In this document: positions 42,303 through 55,032 of the stretch, piece after piece
Layout: every line of letters starts with the position of its first letter
Numbering within the stretch: the first letter of the stretch is position 1
Assembly: GCF_036669915.1 (NCBI RefSeq)
Contig: NC_089315.1
Span: 31,295,386 to 31,359,385 of the forward strand
From: Pocillopora verrucosa
Taxonomy: Eukaryota > Cnidaria > Anthozoa > Scleractinia > Pocilloporidae
Direction of reading: 5' to 3'
Length of the DNA: 64,000 bases
Made by a program: the position numbers and the translations under genes
The notes under the pieces: generated by a model
What the model saw: the letters and a program-made list of their open reading frames with translations, nothing else
What the model was told of the DNA's origin: nothing
Databases searched by the model: none

Positions 42303-45300
42303 GACTTAATGAAATAATCCACTTGCTTTACGACATTCGTCACTCTACTGTAGAATGCTGTAGTCACCAAATTCCATAAAACTGGCCCTTCATGCTTTGG
42401 TAAAATTACGTTTATACACCTTTGAGAGTTATTTATTGAGATCAATTGGGTTTTTTTCTTATATTTATTGCTGTCACAGTCCCTGACGGGCTGCTTCTTG
42501 GTTTCACGAAGAGATTCTGAAAAGAAATACATTACACCACTCATTATCTGGTTACTATGTAGTTTGGGCAATAGCCACCCCACGGAGACGGAATTCATCA
42601 TATAAGTATTCGCTACGGTATCTTTCTTGGAAGAATCAGTAGAGTCCACTGCAAACATCAAGACCACGAAGAACTTTCAACTAAACTACAAATTCACTCC
42701 CTTTGCCTCACTGAACGACCAAAGTTTCCTGAATGACTATATTTATCAGAGAACTTTATTGTGGCGGCACTCATGCAGTTAAAATAAGCGACTCTAGAGA
42801 AACCGAAGTAGGTGAATTTTAAAAGCTATATAATTCACATGATTAACCAAACGTAATGGAAGTTAGAAACAATGCAATCTACAAAAAAAGTTAACTGTTT
42901 CAGCTTTTTCGATCTACTTATCCTAACTCACCTGTATTAATGTTTTCTCCTTTTTACCCTGCGGTGCTTATGCTTCTAAGCCGATGAAAGTTTGAGCAAA
43001 TAAACGACAAGCTGGTAATCCCAAGCAACCTTTTTTTTAAAATGCAAATGAAGGATCTAATTTTCTTTAATTGAAGAGAGAAGTCCGTAATTTTCACCTA
43101 CAAGAGCCCTATTTGTCATTTCTGGAGAAAAGGACGTGTAATTCTATATTTTGATTGGTTTGTCGACCATACCAGGTGACAACCAAAATAAAGCTGGCGA
43201 TTTGTATCACCTCGCCGTGGGACATGAAATTAGAAAGGCAAGAATGGGTTATGCCGGCTTGTGCCAGGAATTCATCTAGCATACCAAAAAATTATCTACC
43301 GTTTACACTCATGATTGCACTCTCTAAATCAATACTAAACGACGCTTCTGTTTCTCTTTTTGACTTGCTTATTCATTGAAATAAGACAAAGCATGGTGTA
43401 ATTTCTAGTTGTCGACCTTAAAATATTATAACAAAATTGATTTTCATTATTTATTGAGCGGCAGGCATTCATGTTGGCACAACTGGTAGCCTATATATAC
43501 AGTTGAACGGCGGTGTATTACGACTGACTTTGCTCTGCTTAGATAATTAAACGATCTATCAAATGCGTTACTCCCTAAAGCAAAATGATATAATTCTGCA
43601 AAGTATTGTTGCCTCAAAACAATAAAGAGAAAAAATGGACAACATCTTAAACAGCTTTTGGGATAAGAACCACTTAAAACGTTTATCTTCGTGTGTATAT
43701 ACTCACTTGCAAACACAAACAGAATACCAGGAGTAAGCTCTTAATTGAAATGGGAGGAGCAGTAACTCGCTATCAAAGAATGTGATAATCTTACTAAAGA
43801 ACGCAGTTTATTCGGAGGACACAAACGGTACCCCTTAGCTGATTTCAGAGCACAGAGAACTATATTACAGTCAAGAACTTAAGAAAAAAAGGGGTATTTA
43901 TCGATTCTCAAGGGAAGACCACTGGACAAAAGCACATATCAAGAGTACAAAAAACTGAAGCAGCCGATAACATCGAGCTACCGCCAAACAGATCAGCAAC
44001 CAGTTTCCCGCAGGTTTGTACCAGTCACGGCCACAGCCCGTGTTCTTTATTCTTTCCTGGGTATCAAAAGAAGCAAGCGTTCTCATAATTCTTACATTCC
44101 TGGGGCGAGTGTGCGATATAAGCGGATAGATCCTTCCGCTCATGGGGTGGACAAATGTTGCAGCGAAGTGAGAGGCCTGGAAGTAAAATGGCTCGAAGTC
44201 AAGAAGTAGCTCCACCAACATGGAAATGAAATCATCAAAAATGAATTGTTTCATTTTCTTTATCAAACTATTATGATTCAGAATTCTAAGGTGATTAGAA
44301 AAGCACAAGCTCGTGCGCGCAAAGTTGTGCGGAGGGTGACTCAAAATAATGATAATAAAAATTCAAAGTTTCTGCGATTAAAGCAGGATTTTCTATTCTT
44401 CTGTTTTTCGTTTAATCATTTAATTGGCCAAAACTGAAGAGGACCATCCTACTTAACGTAGTTATCGAAACTGACCAATCACAACTGACGTAAGCCACCT
44501 AAGTCTTTCGGCCAGTAACCAATTAACTCTCAAGAACCTGACTTTTAAAATTCGACTGACCACTCACAACTCATTCAGGTTGTGGAAACGTCAATTACTC
44601 CGCCGTCAACGACGAAAAGTTCATCAGTGCAAGGGCCCTTTGGTGTAGTTCATATCTTACCCTATGTCATTGACAGAGTATCATATTTACAAACCACCTG
44701 TATCAACATCCAGGTTGTCCTTCACTCAAAAAAATGTCAACGCGTTATTTGCAACGTAAAGACCATAAACTACTCGTACATGAAAATTTTATGAAATATA
44801 CTGAATCTGACTATACTTGCTTCCTTTAGCTTAGTCTAATATTTAATCGACTAGGACGCGACAATTCGGAAGGGACGATGTTTCTTTCACTGAATTAATC
44901 GAGTATTAAATCTGATCGCACCGTGGAGACTTCGGCCTCCCTCTAACGGCTTTTTGGTTGTCATCACAGGAGTCTTCATAAACCAGATTTCAAGGAAACC
45001 CATCAAATCTTCTTAGACTAAAAATTAGTTCAAAGAAGACACATTCGCATAAATATACATGAATAAGGGTTTTTTTTCGCTGAGTCCGTCTTTTGGTCGA
45101 GGGTCTAGGGTACCAGGTCGAGGTTCAGTAGTGATATGGACATGTCGGGGGTTGATTTCTATTAATAATTGATTTAAATTTATAATCAGGTTTTATTATT
45201 AATTATTTTTATTGCAAATATAACTATGTCTAACAAACAATCTAAAGCATTAACGGATTATTCAGAGACAACCTTGAGGGGTAAAAAAACACACAGATGT

Positions 45301-45598
45301 GAAGATTGTGCTATTAGAAAGTCGAACCAAAAATTTTCATGCAAATAAAGCACTTAAAATAGCGTGTATATTTGGTAAACACTTAATCACCGGATAGCAA
45401 TTTTTCCGATAAATAGTAGTATAATAGGCATGGCGGATAGCACAAGGTTTAATTTTTCTTCCAAGTTTTGTCGGTCATTTTATTATCATTTCAGCTATGA
45501 CTAAACAGAAAAAAATATATTTAAAGCCCGTGAAAAATAATAACTATGGCTTATTTCACATCATATTTTGCTATTTTGACAGAGGGATCACTTTAACG
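42303..45598. other. Gene-poor region downstream of the GPCR trio
   Basis: No gene that I can support. A 148-codon open frame (43898-44344, minus) has no recognisable domain and was not accepted. The rest is AT-rich with short open frames only. Confidence 0.4.
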
Positions 45599-46565
45599 CG
45601 AATGACTACGACAAAAATTGAAGTTTTGTTACTTCGCTTTCAGTTAGTGCATTTAGTGCAAAACGTTTATTGTGAGGCCCTTCTGTATTTTGTCTTGGAA
45701 GACAAATGAGAGAACCCAGATGTTAATTTGCCGTTTGCGTCTCACCACAACAAAATGTGCCTCTAGTGAATGGTGCTAAAAAGAAAAATCGTGCGCGCTA
45801 AAAACCCGTGCAGTTAGACGAGCCATTCAGGCAAGAGCTCAATGACCCACGACGAACGACCACGACAAAAATTGAAGTTTTGTTACTTCCCTTTCAGTTT
45901 CTGCATTTTTTGCAAAACTTTTGTACTCTTTGTGTGACTCCCAACAAAGTCAGATTTCAACACGCGAACGCTTTAAGATTTATTTGCATTTGTTGCTAAA
46001 AAGAAACAAGTAATTACAAATTATTACGAGGGAGAAGGAATAGGAAAACGCAAAACAACAGAGGAAATACAATTGGACAAGGAAAGACACTTACAAACGT
46101 TGTGTGACTTGCGAGCACGAAGAACAGAAAAACTAAAAGATGATCGCAGCGAAGGAATCGATGTTAACCTGATGCACTCTGATACTCCTATGTTCAATTG
46201 TTTTTCTGAGAAACTTTTACGAAAGAAATTAAACAAAGCAGAATTATGCGAAAAAATCTAACAGAATACAAATCGCCGTGAGTGAAAAGAATGCGAAAAC
46301 AACCCGAAAAATGTGCGTGCAAAATCACAAAAATGTAATTAGGAACGTAAAGAAATCTCTAAGTGGGAATGCCGCAGTATCACTTGCGAGGCCCTTCTGT
46401 ATTTTGTCTTGGAAGAAAAATGAGGGAACGCAGATGTTAATTTGCTGTTTGCGTTTACCACAACAAAATGTGCCTCTAATGAATAGTGCTAATTAGAAAA
46501 ATCGTGCGCGCTAAAAACCCGTGCAGTTAGACGAGCCATTCAGGGAAGAGCTCAACAACCCACGT
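45599..46565. repeat. Direct duplication, second copy split by about 460 bp
   Basis: Copy A (45599-45853) has a first part with ACGACAAAAATTGAAGTTTT and a second part with GAGGCCCTTCTGTATTTTGT. Copy B shows the first part at 45855-45925 and the second at 46388-46565, separated by about 460 bases absent from copy A. The direct adjacency of A and B implies a tandem duplication followed by an insertion into B (or a deletion from A). The intervening bases contain a short Lys/Arg/Glu-rich open frame of no known family. Confidence 0.75.
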
Positions 46566-46993
46566 GCACGCATAAGTTTTAAAAGGCGCACTTTTGAAAT
46601 TATCACAAGCATAGAGAAATTCTAATTCAGTGATCAATTCTTGTCACAATTTTAGCCCCTACACAGTGTTTTCTCCCTTGGAAGCCCTCTTTCGTTTCTC
46701 GTTTTGTCAAACTTAACATCACGTATCTTTTCTGGCAACGGACGGAAGCAGGTAAGTGCTTATCGACGCTTATAGAAACATGTGAAACTGTGTAAACTAA
46801 TTCTAAGAGAAGCTGAGCCATGTACAAATTCAAGAAGGGCTCCAGATCGAAGCTTCGTGTTATTTAGTCCTTTAATTCTTTCCAGTCGCTCGTATTTCCA
46901 CCCAGAAGCTGTCAATAACTTAGCAGTAGAAATTCTATTGCGTCATTTTTTACAAAATTGGCTTCCTTGAAATTCTTCTTTGAAACTGTTGTC

Positions 46994-47146
46994 GCGCGGA
47001 GGGTAAAATTTCCGCACAGCCCCATCCTACGTTATGCATTCAGTTCTTGAACAGAGAAAACATTGACAAAAACAATACATTTCCATTGGGAAAACAGATT
47101 TGTTTTACAATAGTACGTGGCTGTGCGGAAACTTTACCGCGCGGAG
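46994..47146. mobile_element. 137-bp hAT-like MITE
   Basis: The element is 47002-47138. The left end GGTAAAATTTCCGCACAGCC matches the reverse complement of the right end (GGTAAAGTTTCCGCACAGCC) at 19 of 20 positions. The flanking direct repeats GCGCGGAG at 46994-47001 and 47139-47146 form an 8-bp target duplication, the length hAT transposases leave. No coding capacity. Confidence 0.85.
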
Positions 47147-48469
47147 TACCATTTCTAATCTTTTATCTTCTTTGCTGAAATTCCGCGTTAACAATGTAGA
47201 GAAAGGGTGGTTCGTGCTCTTAAATTTTAATTAGTTACAAGTTTGAAGCGAAACTCGGTGTTTTAAGTAATGAATATTAATTTTGATAATGAGTGTATCT
47301 AAAGCTTGTTCATAGAGGCACAAGGTTTGAACATTGTGCATAATATAGAGATGACGAGTGAATTAAGGAAATATTTCAGTCGACTTCCCAGGCAGATTCC
47401 GAGAATTTCCTTCGTCTCAACCCTTAAATTCCAAGATCAGATCGTCAATTCTCCCCTTTGGCTGCCAAACATGTCCCTCCAATTAGTTACTAGAATTTTA
47501 TATCATATCAAGATAACAACATCAAGGAGATAAATTTGATTATTCTCACTTCCTGTTTGCTGGATAATGTATAAATAATAGAAGGAGAAGTTGCATTTTC
47601 ATCACTTCTTAGACTTCAAGAGTTAACTGCTCGTTATGAAAAGTGAAAAATTAAGTTCACACTTCTGTTTTTTTTTTTTTTATTTAACATCTGAATGGTA
47701 AAAATGTCAGTAATACGGGTTTTAATCAAAGAAGGTTTGTAAATTTCTGATATGTTAGACGAAAGGGTTATAATAAGCCATAAGATTTAATTCGCCTGTT
47801 TGTTTGCTTCTTTTCTGGGCTTCAAATGAAGTGATAATCTGCAAACGTTTAAATTTAATTCTACAATAAGATTCTCCAAATTTCACAAGGGAAAATTAAG
47901 GTGCGCCTCGATGTTTATTCACCACGACTCCAGATGAAACTGATATTTGACAATATGAAGGGGGCTTCGTTCTCAGACAAAAGTAATTTTTTTTTGTAAT
48001 CTTGAAAACCTAGAGATTACTGAAATTTAATTTCTCGTTATATTATTACCCCTTAATCACAAATTAAGGTCACACACATAAGAAGAAATGAAATAATCAC
48101 CAACAAACGAAGCTCATGATAGTTAAACACGTTCTTCTTAAGAAATGTATGGAGAACAGAATTGACAATAAAAACACTGATGTAAAGATGTGAAGGGAAC
48201 AGTTTTTCCAATCTTGTTACTCCCGAAGGTTACTCTGAAAAAAAGACTTAAATTTATCGCATGTTGACCAACCAAGTTTTGCAATGTTTCAGTAAAGTGT
48301 CTAACAGAAAATTCCTATTCAGTTCTCCTGACATGTGCAATGGTTGCGAACTCAGAATATGATTATTTTGCAATGTTTTCCCCTTCACAGGGGGCCACGA
48401 TGTTTTTACGTATTATTTATTTCAACTAAATATCCACAATATCTTTCTCATTTAGACTTGTACGACACA
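47147..48469. other. Gene-free spacer before the repeat array
   Basis: AT-rich sequence with a poly-T tract near 47670. No supported gene or repeat unit. Confidence 0.4.
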
Positions 48470-50380
48470 CTCCAGTCCAAACACCGCTCAGTTCATTCCA
48501 GTCCAGCTAATCCAGATCACTTAACCTAAGTCTCTCTCACTTCATTTCAGAAGAGTCCAGTTCATTGTGCATTTAGTCCAAAAATCAGCGTCCAGTTCCA
48601 TGCAGTCCAGTACGACCCGCTCCAGTCCTCGTCATTCCTTTCCATATGATCCAGTCCATCATCACAAGACAAGTGCTGACTCTTGCTACCGGTATAACTC
48701 GCTTATGGACGGGAAAGCGTGGTGAAGAAAAGGGCCGACGCTTTATTGGGTTTTTCCTTCTCTTCCTTTCTGCTGTATACGCGGAGGCTGGGAACAGAAC
48801 AGTGAGAAGACGCTGATGTTCAGCTGGTTAGTAAGATTCTTTGTGGGTTGGGATGAAAAAAAGGCTTTATAGATAGTGCACTGGTCAAACCATAAAATCC
48901 AAATTCTGCTAAAAGTTGTCACACTTCTGATTCGGCTCAAAGTAGTTAAAGCTTAGTTTGCGGGTCCCCTTGAGGTTGGGCGAGGTCCTCCCTCCAAATC
49001 TTCTTCTTCTAGGTTTTTTCTTTCAATCGAATACTGTTCGGCATATTTTCGGTTTGGATCGTTTCTTCTTCGTCGCTTCTTTAGGTTATCACAATATCGG
49101 CTTCGTTTATACTTCGGCTCTTCATCAACAGGTCTTTCGGTGTTCATCAGTTGCTCATCGACTTTAGCGCACGTCTTCCCCCACTGTTACTTCGACTGCG
49201 ACCGATTACATTTTCAGTTTAACTTGATTGAGAAGATCTTAAACACTGTGATCGAGTAAGACTGTTTAACTTGAAAAAAGTTTGCCTCGAAGGTTCCGAT
49301 TTAAGCAATTCAGCTATGACAGCAAATAAGAATTGAGAATTAGCCTTTGAGAAAAGATTATAAATGCATTGATGAAAATTAAGATCGTGTTTCTTTCGGA
49401 GTTCGCCTTTACCTTCGGTTCGAATTTCACTTCGGCTTCTCGTTCCGCCTTTCAAAACTTGTTCGGATTTTCAGTTCGGAATACAAAGGCAATGAGAATT
49501 GTTAGCAAGTTGATATAAAAATGAAAGCACCGTCTGGGACACTATGGGTGTTCAAATTATCAGGGTGTCGGCATTACTGACACGGAACATTCGGAGTTTT
49601 GTGGACGTCCAATTCTTCGTCTAGGGTGCGCGTCCCCTCCTGCTGGGTTCTGTGAAGTAATTTCGAAAAATCTAAGTTAATTTATTGATGTTATGTGGTA
49701 TTATAAATTAAATGCTTGAACCGATTGTCTCTTTGTTCTTTTCTTTATTTTTGAGATAAACAAATTTATGTGATTTATTTTCCGAGGCGCCCAATGTAAA
49801 TTTCTGTCTAAAGAATTCAATTAAGATGCGAGCGTCGTGTCTTTTCTTTATTAAGAAACTATTTTTTGATCTCACTAACGCAATTTCAACTGCAGGAGCT
49901 TTATACTGACCTATTTTCGGAGGCTTGAATTGCCAATTTCGGGGCATTTGCTCGAATCGTGAACTGGATTGTTACAATGACTTTCCAATTTGCCAATGAA
50001 AAAGCCCCAGAAGCAAAGTCACCTTGGTGTTAACTGTGCGTTCGCCCATTTTCGGAGGGTTTGATTAGTTGTCTTACATTTAGCGATAGTCATCCATTGA
50101 CGAGTACAAAGGATTTCAAAACGTAAATCTGTCCATTTTCGGGGACTCGCCAAAAATTTTCAACATTTTTACTTTGAATTTCCCATATCTGCGGATCAAC
50201 ATAAGCCCGTTTTCAGGGGCTGTACATCACTGAGACGGTAAGAGAAGAATTATTATAATTTTGACATATTGATCTGTCTAAGATGAGTTTCTTCGCTTAA
50301 TAATGTGATAAGAGTAAACCTGATAATTTGAAATAAACAAAAACAATTGATCACTAAAAGATAAATTAATAACTAATGAC
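48470..50380 (+). repeat. Diverged leading edge of the higher-order array
   Basis: Starts with a degraded block of CAGTCCAGT-type words (48470-48660). It continues through less repetitive sequence, then near 50195-50240 shows a mutated B cassette (CATCACTGAGACG followed by GTAAGA). Units of the clean array recognisably begin here in decayed form. Short open frames on both strands (for example 48953-49147, minus, Arg/Lys-rich) have no family match. Confidence 0.6.
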
Positions 50381-51235
50381 ATTGATTAATTCTTAAAGAA
50401 CTAAAGAAGTGATGAGTTAAATAGGGAGATCAATAATATATAAATAAATTGATATATAAAGAAGTTTATAAATAGATAAATTGATAAATAAATAAATACA
50501 ATTTTATCGTATGGTCTATGTATTAACAATCTTTTTGAAGAATATTAAAATACAGTACCACATTGTCTTAAAAGTTTGCAAGTATTTTTTCTCACAAGAA
50601 TCAGTTTTCCTAAGACACCAGCTGACCTTTGGAAAGACACCAGCAATCACAAGGTCGCTAGTGATTCTAGCTGAATTTGCAACACTGGGATATCAGTAGA
50701 GCAGGACTGGAATAGATAATCATAACAACAAGCTGAACAGCAGCTGCGAGGAGAATCTAAAACTAGGACATTTAAATTTCTGAGTAGTGGATTACAGGCT
50801 AGTCGAAGCGGATTGTCTCCCTCTTACAAAACTACTACATAGTATAGTGTAGTATTGAAGTTGAGGCTGGGATATCAGTAGAGGAGGACTGGAGTGCTTC
50901 ACGAAGAGATGGCCGTAACAACAAGCTAACCTACAACAGCAAGGACAATTTAAAGCTAGGACATAACTACAGGTATGTTAAATTTCTGAGTAATGGATAT
51001 ATAGTATACTTTAGTCTAGTCCAGTCTAGTGTAGGAGCTAACGTCGTCTCGTGTTTACCAGAATTAATATGAAAGAAGAGCGAGCCTTTTCTTCAATTTA
51101 AGAGCTTGAGACATTTTAAATTTCTGCAGCTCAAGAGAAGCCCATTTTTAGCGGCTTTGCATCACTGAGAAGGTAAGTAAAGAATTATAACAATGTGATA
51201 CTAACCTGTGTAAGATGGGTTCGTTGGCTTCGTAG

Positions 51236-51312
51236 GAAAACCCTGATCCGTTGCATAGAGCAGTTAGAGGAAAAAGTTATGGTCGATCAGCACTACAGGT
51301 CATCTGAAAGAG
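51236..51312 (+). other. C cassette, reference copy (exon-like, 77 bp)
   Basis: Bounded by TAG on the left and GTAAGG on the right, with a perfect TACTAAC branch sequence at 51199-51205, about 31 bases before the AG. This copy is open in one frame (KTLIRCIEQLEEKVMVDQHY). The frame hits TGA within five bases if it is joined to the following D cassette. Other copies of exactly 77 bp lie at 54258, 56770, 57141, 57646, 57948, 58447, 60528, 61032, 61840 and 62625. Degenerate ones lie at about 61543 and 63121. Confidence 0.75.
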
Positions 51313-51364
51313 GTAAGGCCGGCATGTTTTGCTTGCAACAAGTTGTTCGATTTTTTCTTTTCAG

Positions 51365-51426
51365 CATGACCTCGTGGCTCACTTCGGATCACGTCATAAA
51401 CAAGAAGCACATCGAGCACTTCATAG
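51365..51426 (+). other. D cassette, reference copy (exon-like, 62 bp)
   Basis: Preceded by the pyrimidine-rich acceptor TTTTTTCTTTTCAG and followed by GTAATATG. Other copies: 54387-54448, 58575-58635 and 63246-63306. It shares its first 25 or so bases with the A cassettes, so A and D look like alternative descendants of one exon. Confidence 0.7.
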
Positions 51427-51670
51427 GTAATATGTAATCATTTTAGCGCATTAGATAATATCCACATGTATTTTGCGCTATATAAGTAATAAATAATTAT
51501 TACTATTATCATCTGTAAGAATTATTCTTTCTTCTAGACTATCTGAAATGTTCTGTTTACAGAACTTTTTAGGTGGTTTCCTGATTAATTGGTTTAGTGA
51601 CAACGTTTCACAATGTGACGTGTTTATTATTTCAACATCTTTTTTTCTCTGAACAGTTTTCTGTTTTCAG

Positions 51671-51743
51671 TGCAGAAAAACTAGTGTTTTCAAACAAGGC
51701 CTAATCAGCAGCCCATCAGAAAGGTGACAGATGACGATTAACT
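51671..51743 (+). other. E cassette, copy 1 (exon-like, 73 bp)
   Basis: Lies between TGTTTTCAG and GTAAGTATTC. A second possible acceptor (CTCTGAACAG) sits 14 bases upstream. One E cassette occurs per higher-order unit and is the best conserved block of all. Confidence 0.7.
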
Positions 51744-51840
51744 GTAAGTATTCAATTATGGAACAAATTAAGGACAACTAACAAGATACCCGTTGTTATA
51801 TATTTCGTGTGCTCAAAGCACGAATTGTCTTAAATTTAGG

Positions 51841-52430
51841 AAACGTGGAATGCAGTTCGGTGCAGATCAATGTAGCGAGGTGCAGTGACTGTTGTGTAGG
51901 GTACTTTATAGTTCGATCCAGGGTAGTGCAGTGTAGTGCAGTCTGCTGAAGGCGAGCTCAGACTAAGACAGTCCAGTCCAGTGAGGTGCAGTGCCGTCCA
52001 GTTCAGTCTTCTGAAGTATTGTCCAGCTCAGTCCAGTCCGGCCCACTCCTCTGACGTGAGGTCCAGTCCATTCAGTGGAATCTGCGCCCGACCAGTCCAA
52101 TCCAGTTCGTTCCCGTCCAATTCCAATTCATTCCCTCCCAGCTAGGTACATTTCAATCCAGCATAGCCCAGGTCCATATAAGTCAATAGCAGTCGAGTCT
52201 AGTCCAGTGAAGTGCAGTGCAGAGTAGTGCAATTTGTAACAGCTCAGCCCAGTCCCGTCCCGTCTAGTCCAGAACAACTAATTGCTGCCTAGTCTTAAAC
52301 AACGCAGTCCTGCTCAGTCAAGTTAGAAACAACCAAGTGCATTGCGGCCCGTCCAGTCAAGTGAAGTGCTATTCCGAAAAGCCCACATTTAAGCCCATTT
52401 AATTGTATTTCAGTCCAGTATTGTCTACAG
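51841..52430 (+). repeat. CAGTC-rich pentameric block 1
   Basis: Imperfect 5-base periodicity built on CAGTC/CAGTG words with interspersed unique bases. Open frames inside it (Gln/Ser-rich on plus, Trp/Asp/Thr/Gly-rich on minus) are by-products of the periodicity. Confidence 0.85.
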
Positions 52431-54621
52431 TTGTCACACCAACACAAGAAGGAGCGTCTACTTACATTGTCGTAGAAAGGTCTTCTTTAATGATACCTTG
52501 GGCCACTTGGGCCTGTCTCTTGGGCTTTACTTTTAATATATATATACATATAAATAATTGATAACCAATAAAAGATAATATAAAGAAATAAATATATCTC
52601 AATAACTGATAACATTGATTAATTCTTGAAGAACTAAAGAAATGATGAATTGATAGAGAGATCAATAAATATGTAAATAAACTGGTATATAAATAGGTTA
52701 AGAAATAGCTACGTTGTTAAATAAATACAATTTTATCGCATGGTCTATGTATTAACAATCTTTTTGCAGAATATTAAAATAAAGTACCACGTTGTCTTGG
52801 AGGTTTGTAAGTATTTTTTCCCACAAGACCAAGTTTTACCAAGACGCCAGCTAACCTTTAGAAAGACACGAGCAATCGCAGGGTCGCTAGTGATTCATGG
52901 CTCAATTTGCAACACTGGGATATCAGTAGAGCAGGACTGGAATGGATAATCAAAACAACAAGCTGAGAACCAGCTGCGAGGAGAATCCAAGGCTAGGACA
53001 TAACCAGAGGTACGTTAACTTTCTGAGTAATGGATAAAAGGTGCTCGAAGCGGATCGTCTTCCTCTTACAAAAAGTACTAAATATTGTAGTATAGCATGA
53101 AGTGAAAGCACGGATATCAGTATAGGAGGACTAGATTGCTTCATTAGAAGATAGTCATAACAACAAGCTGAGCTACAACAGCGAGCAGAATCCAAGGCTA
53201 GGACATAACCACAGGTACATTTAATTTCTAAGTAATAATTTAAAGGCAAGTCGAAGCGGATTGTCTTCCTCTTACAAAAGTGTTACATAGTATAGTATAG
53301 TAAAATATCGAATTTAAAGCTGGGATGTCAGTAGGACTGGAGTGCTTCACGAATAGATAACCATAAGAAAAAGCTGAGCCACAACAGCGAGGAGAATCCA
53401 AAGCCAGGACATAACCACAGGTATGTTAAATGTCTAGTAAGGAAGTATAGTATAGTATAGTCTAGTCTAGTGGTAAGAGTTAAGGTTATCTCAAGTTGGT
53501 CAGAATTAATATAAAGGAAGAGCGCGCCTTTTTTTCCATTTTAGAGCTCGAGACATTTTAACTTTCTGCAACTCACGATAAGCTCATTTCAGCGACTTTG
53601 CATCACTGAGAAGGTAAGTAAATAATCGTAACAATTTGATACTACCCTGTGTAAGATGGGTTCGTGCAGGTTTTGATTGCAACAAGTTTTGTTAGATTTT
53701 TTCTTTTAAGCATCATCTCGTGGCTCAATTTAAGATCAGAGCTGGAGTGGAGTGCTTCTTAAAAAGATAGCCACAACTACAAACTAAGATAAAACAGCGT
53801 AAAGAATCCAAAGCTTGGACATAATCACAGGTACGTTAAATTTCTGAGTAATGGATTACAGGCTAGTCGAAACAGAAGAAGTACTACATAGTGTAATATA
53901 CTAACAAATTGAATTTAAAGCTGGGATATCAGTAAGACAGGACTGGAGTGCTTCAGGAAAAGATAGCTATAACAATAAGCTGAGCTACAACAGCGAGGAG
54001 AATCCAAAGCTAGGACATAACCACAGGTATGTTAAATGTCTCAGGAAAGGAAGTCTAGTCTAGTCTAGGAGTTAAGGTTGTCTCGAGTTTGCCAGAATTT
54101 ATATTAAAGAAGAGCGGCCCTTTTTTTCGATGTAAGAGCTTGAGATATTTTAACTTTCTCCAGCTCATTTTTAGCGGCTTTCCATCACTGAGAAGGTAAG
54201 TAAAGAATTATAATACTGTGATACGAACCTGTGTAACATGGGTTCGTTGGCTCATAGGAAAACCCTGATGCGTTGCATAGAGTAGTTGGAGGAAAAAGTT
54301 ATGGTCGATCAGCACTACAGGTCATCTGAAAGAGGTAAGGCCGGCATTTTTTGATTGCAACAAGTTGTTAGATTTTTTCTTTTCAGCATGACCTCGTGGC
54401 TCACTTCAAATCACGTCAAAACCAAATAGCACATCGAGCGCTCCATAGGTAATATGTAATCATTTGTAAGAGTTATTCTTTCTTCTAGACTATCTGAAAT
54501 TTTCTGTTTACAGAGCTTTTTAGATGGTTTCCTGATTTATTGTTTTAATGACAACGTTTGACAATGTGACGTGTTTATTATTTCAACATCTTTTTTTCTC
54601 TGAACAGTTTTCTGTTTTCAG

Positions 54622-54694
54622 TGCAGAAAAACTAGTGTTTTCAAACAAGGCCTAATCAGCAGCCCATCAGAAAGGTGACAGATGACGATTAACT
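54622..54694 (+). other. E cassette, copy 2
   Basis: Identical length (73 bp) and nearly identical sequence to copy 1, with the same CAG and GTAAGT borders. Confidence 0.7.
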
Positions 54695-55032
54695 GTAAGT
54701 ATTCAATTATGGAACAAATTAAGGACAACTAACAAGATACCCGTTGTTATATATTTCGTATGCTCAAAACACGAATTGTCTTAAATAATTAAAACTGAAA
54801 CTAGCTTCATAATATTATTATTTTTTCGTTGATGTTTTCTCAAAACAACAGTATATTATCAGTCTTTATTCGCAGTCTTTTTGCATGTAAGTCAAGTATA
54901 GATTAATGTATTGCCATCTACTCCATTGCAGTTTAGGTAATCCAGAACAATTCTTTTAAGTTACTTTAAGTGCTGTGTGTGGTCTAGTCCAGTGGAGTAC
55001 ATTCATTTACAGTGCAGTACAGTCTTTATCAG

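Larger units (their letters stand above)
50381..52613 (+). repeat. Higher-order repeat unit 1 (2.2 kb)
   Basis: Begins at the anchor ATTGATTAATTCTT. Contains a block starting ATGGTCTATGTATTAAC (50511), two A cassettes, one B cassette (about 51105-51174), one C (51236-51312), one D (51365-51426), one E (51671-51743) and a CAGTC-rich block (51841-52430). It ends in an AT-rich tail. Cassette order is the same in every unit. Confidence 0.85.

Noticed and set aside
43898..44344. 148-codon open frame on the minus strand
   Set aside because: The base composition is somewhat exon-like, but there is no recognisable domain, no partner exons, and the C-terminal part looks like random hydrophobic sequence. 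It may be a fragment; not enough to call.
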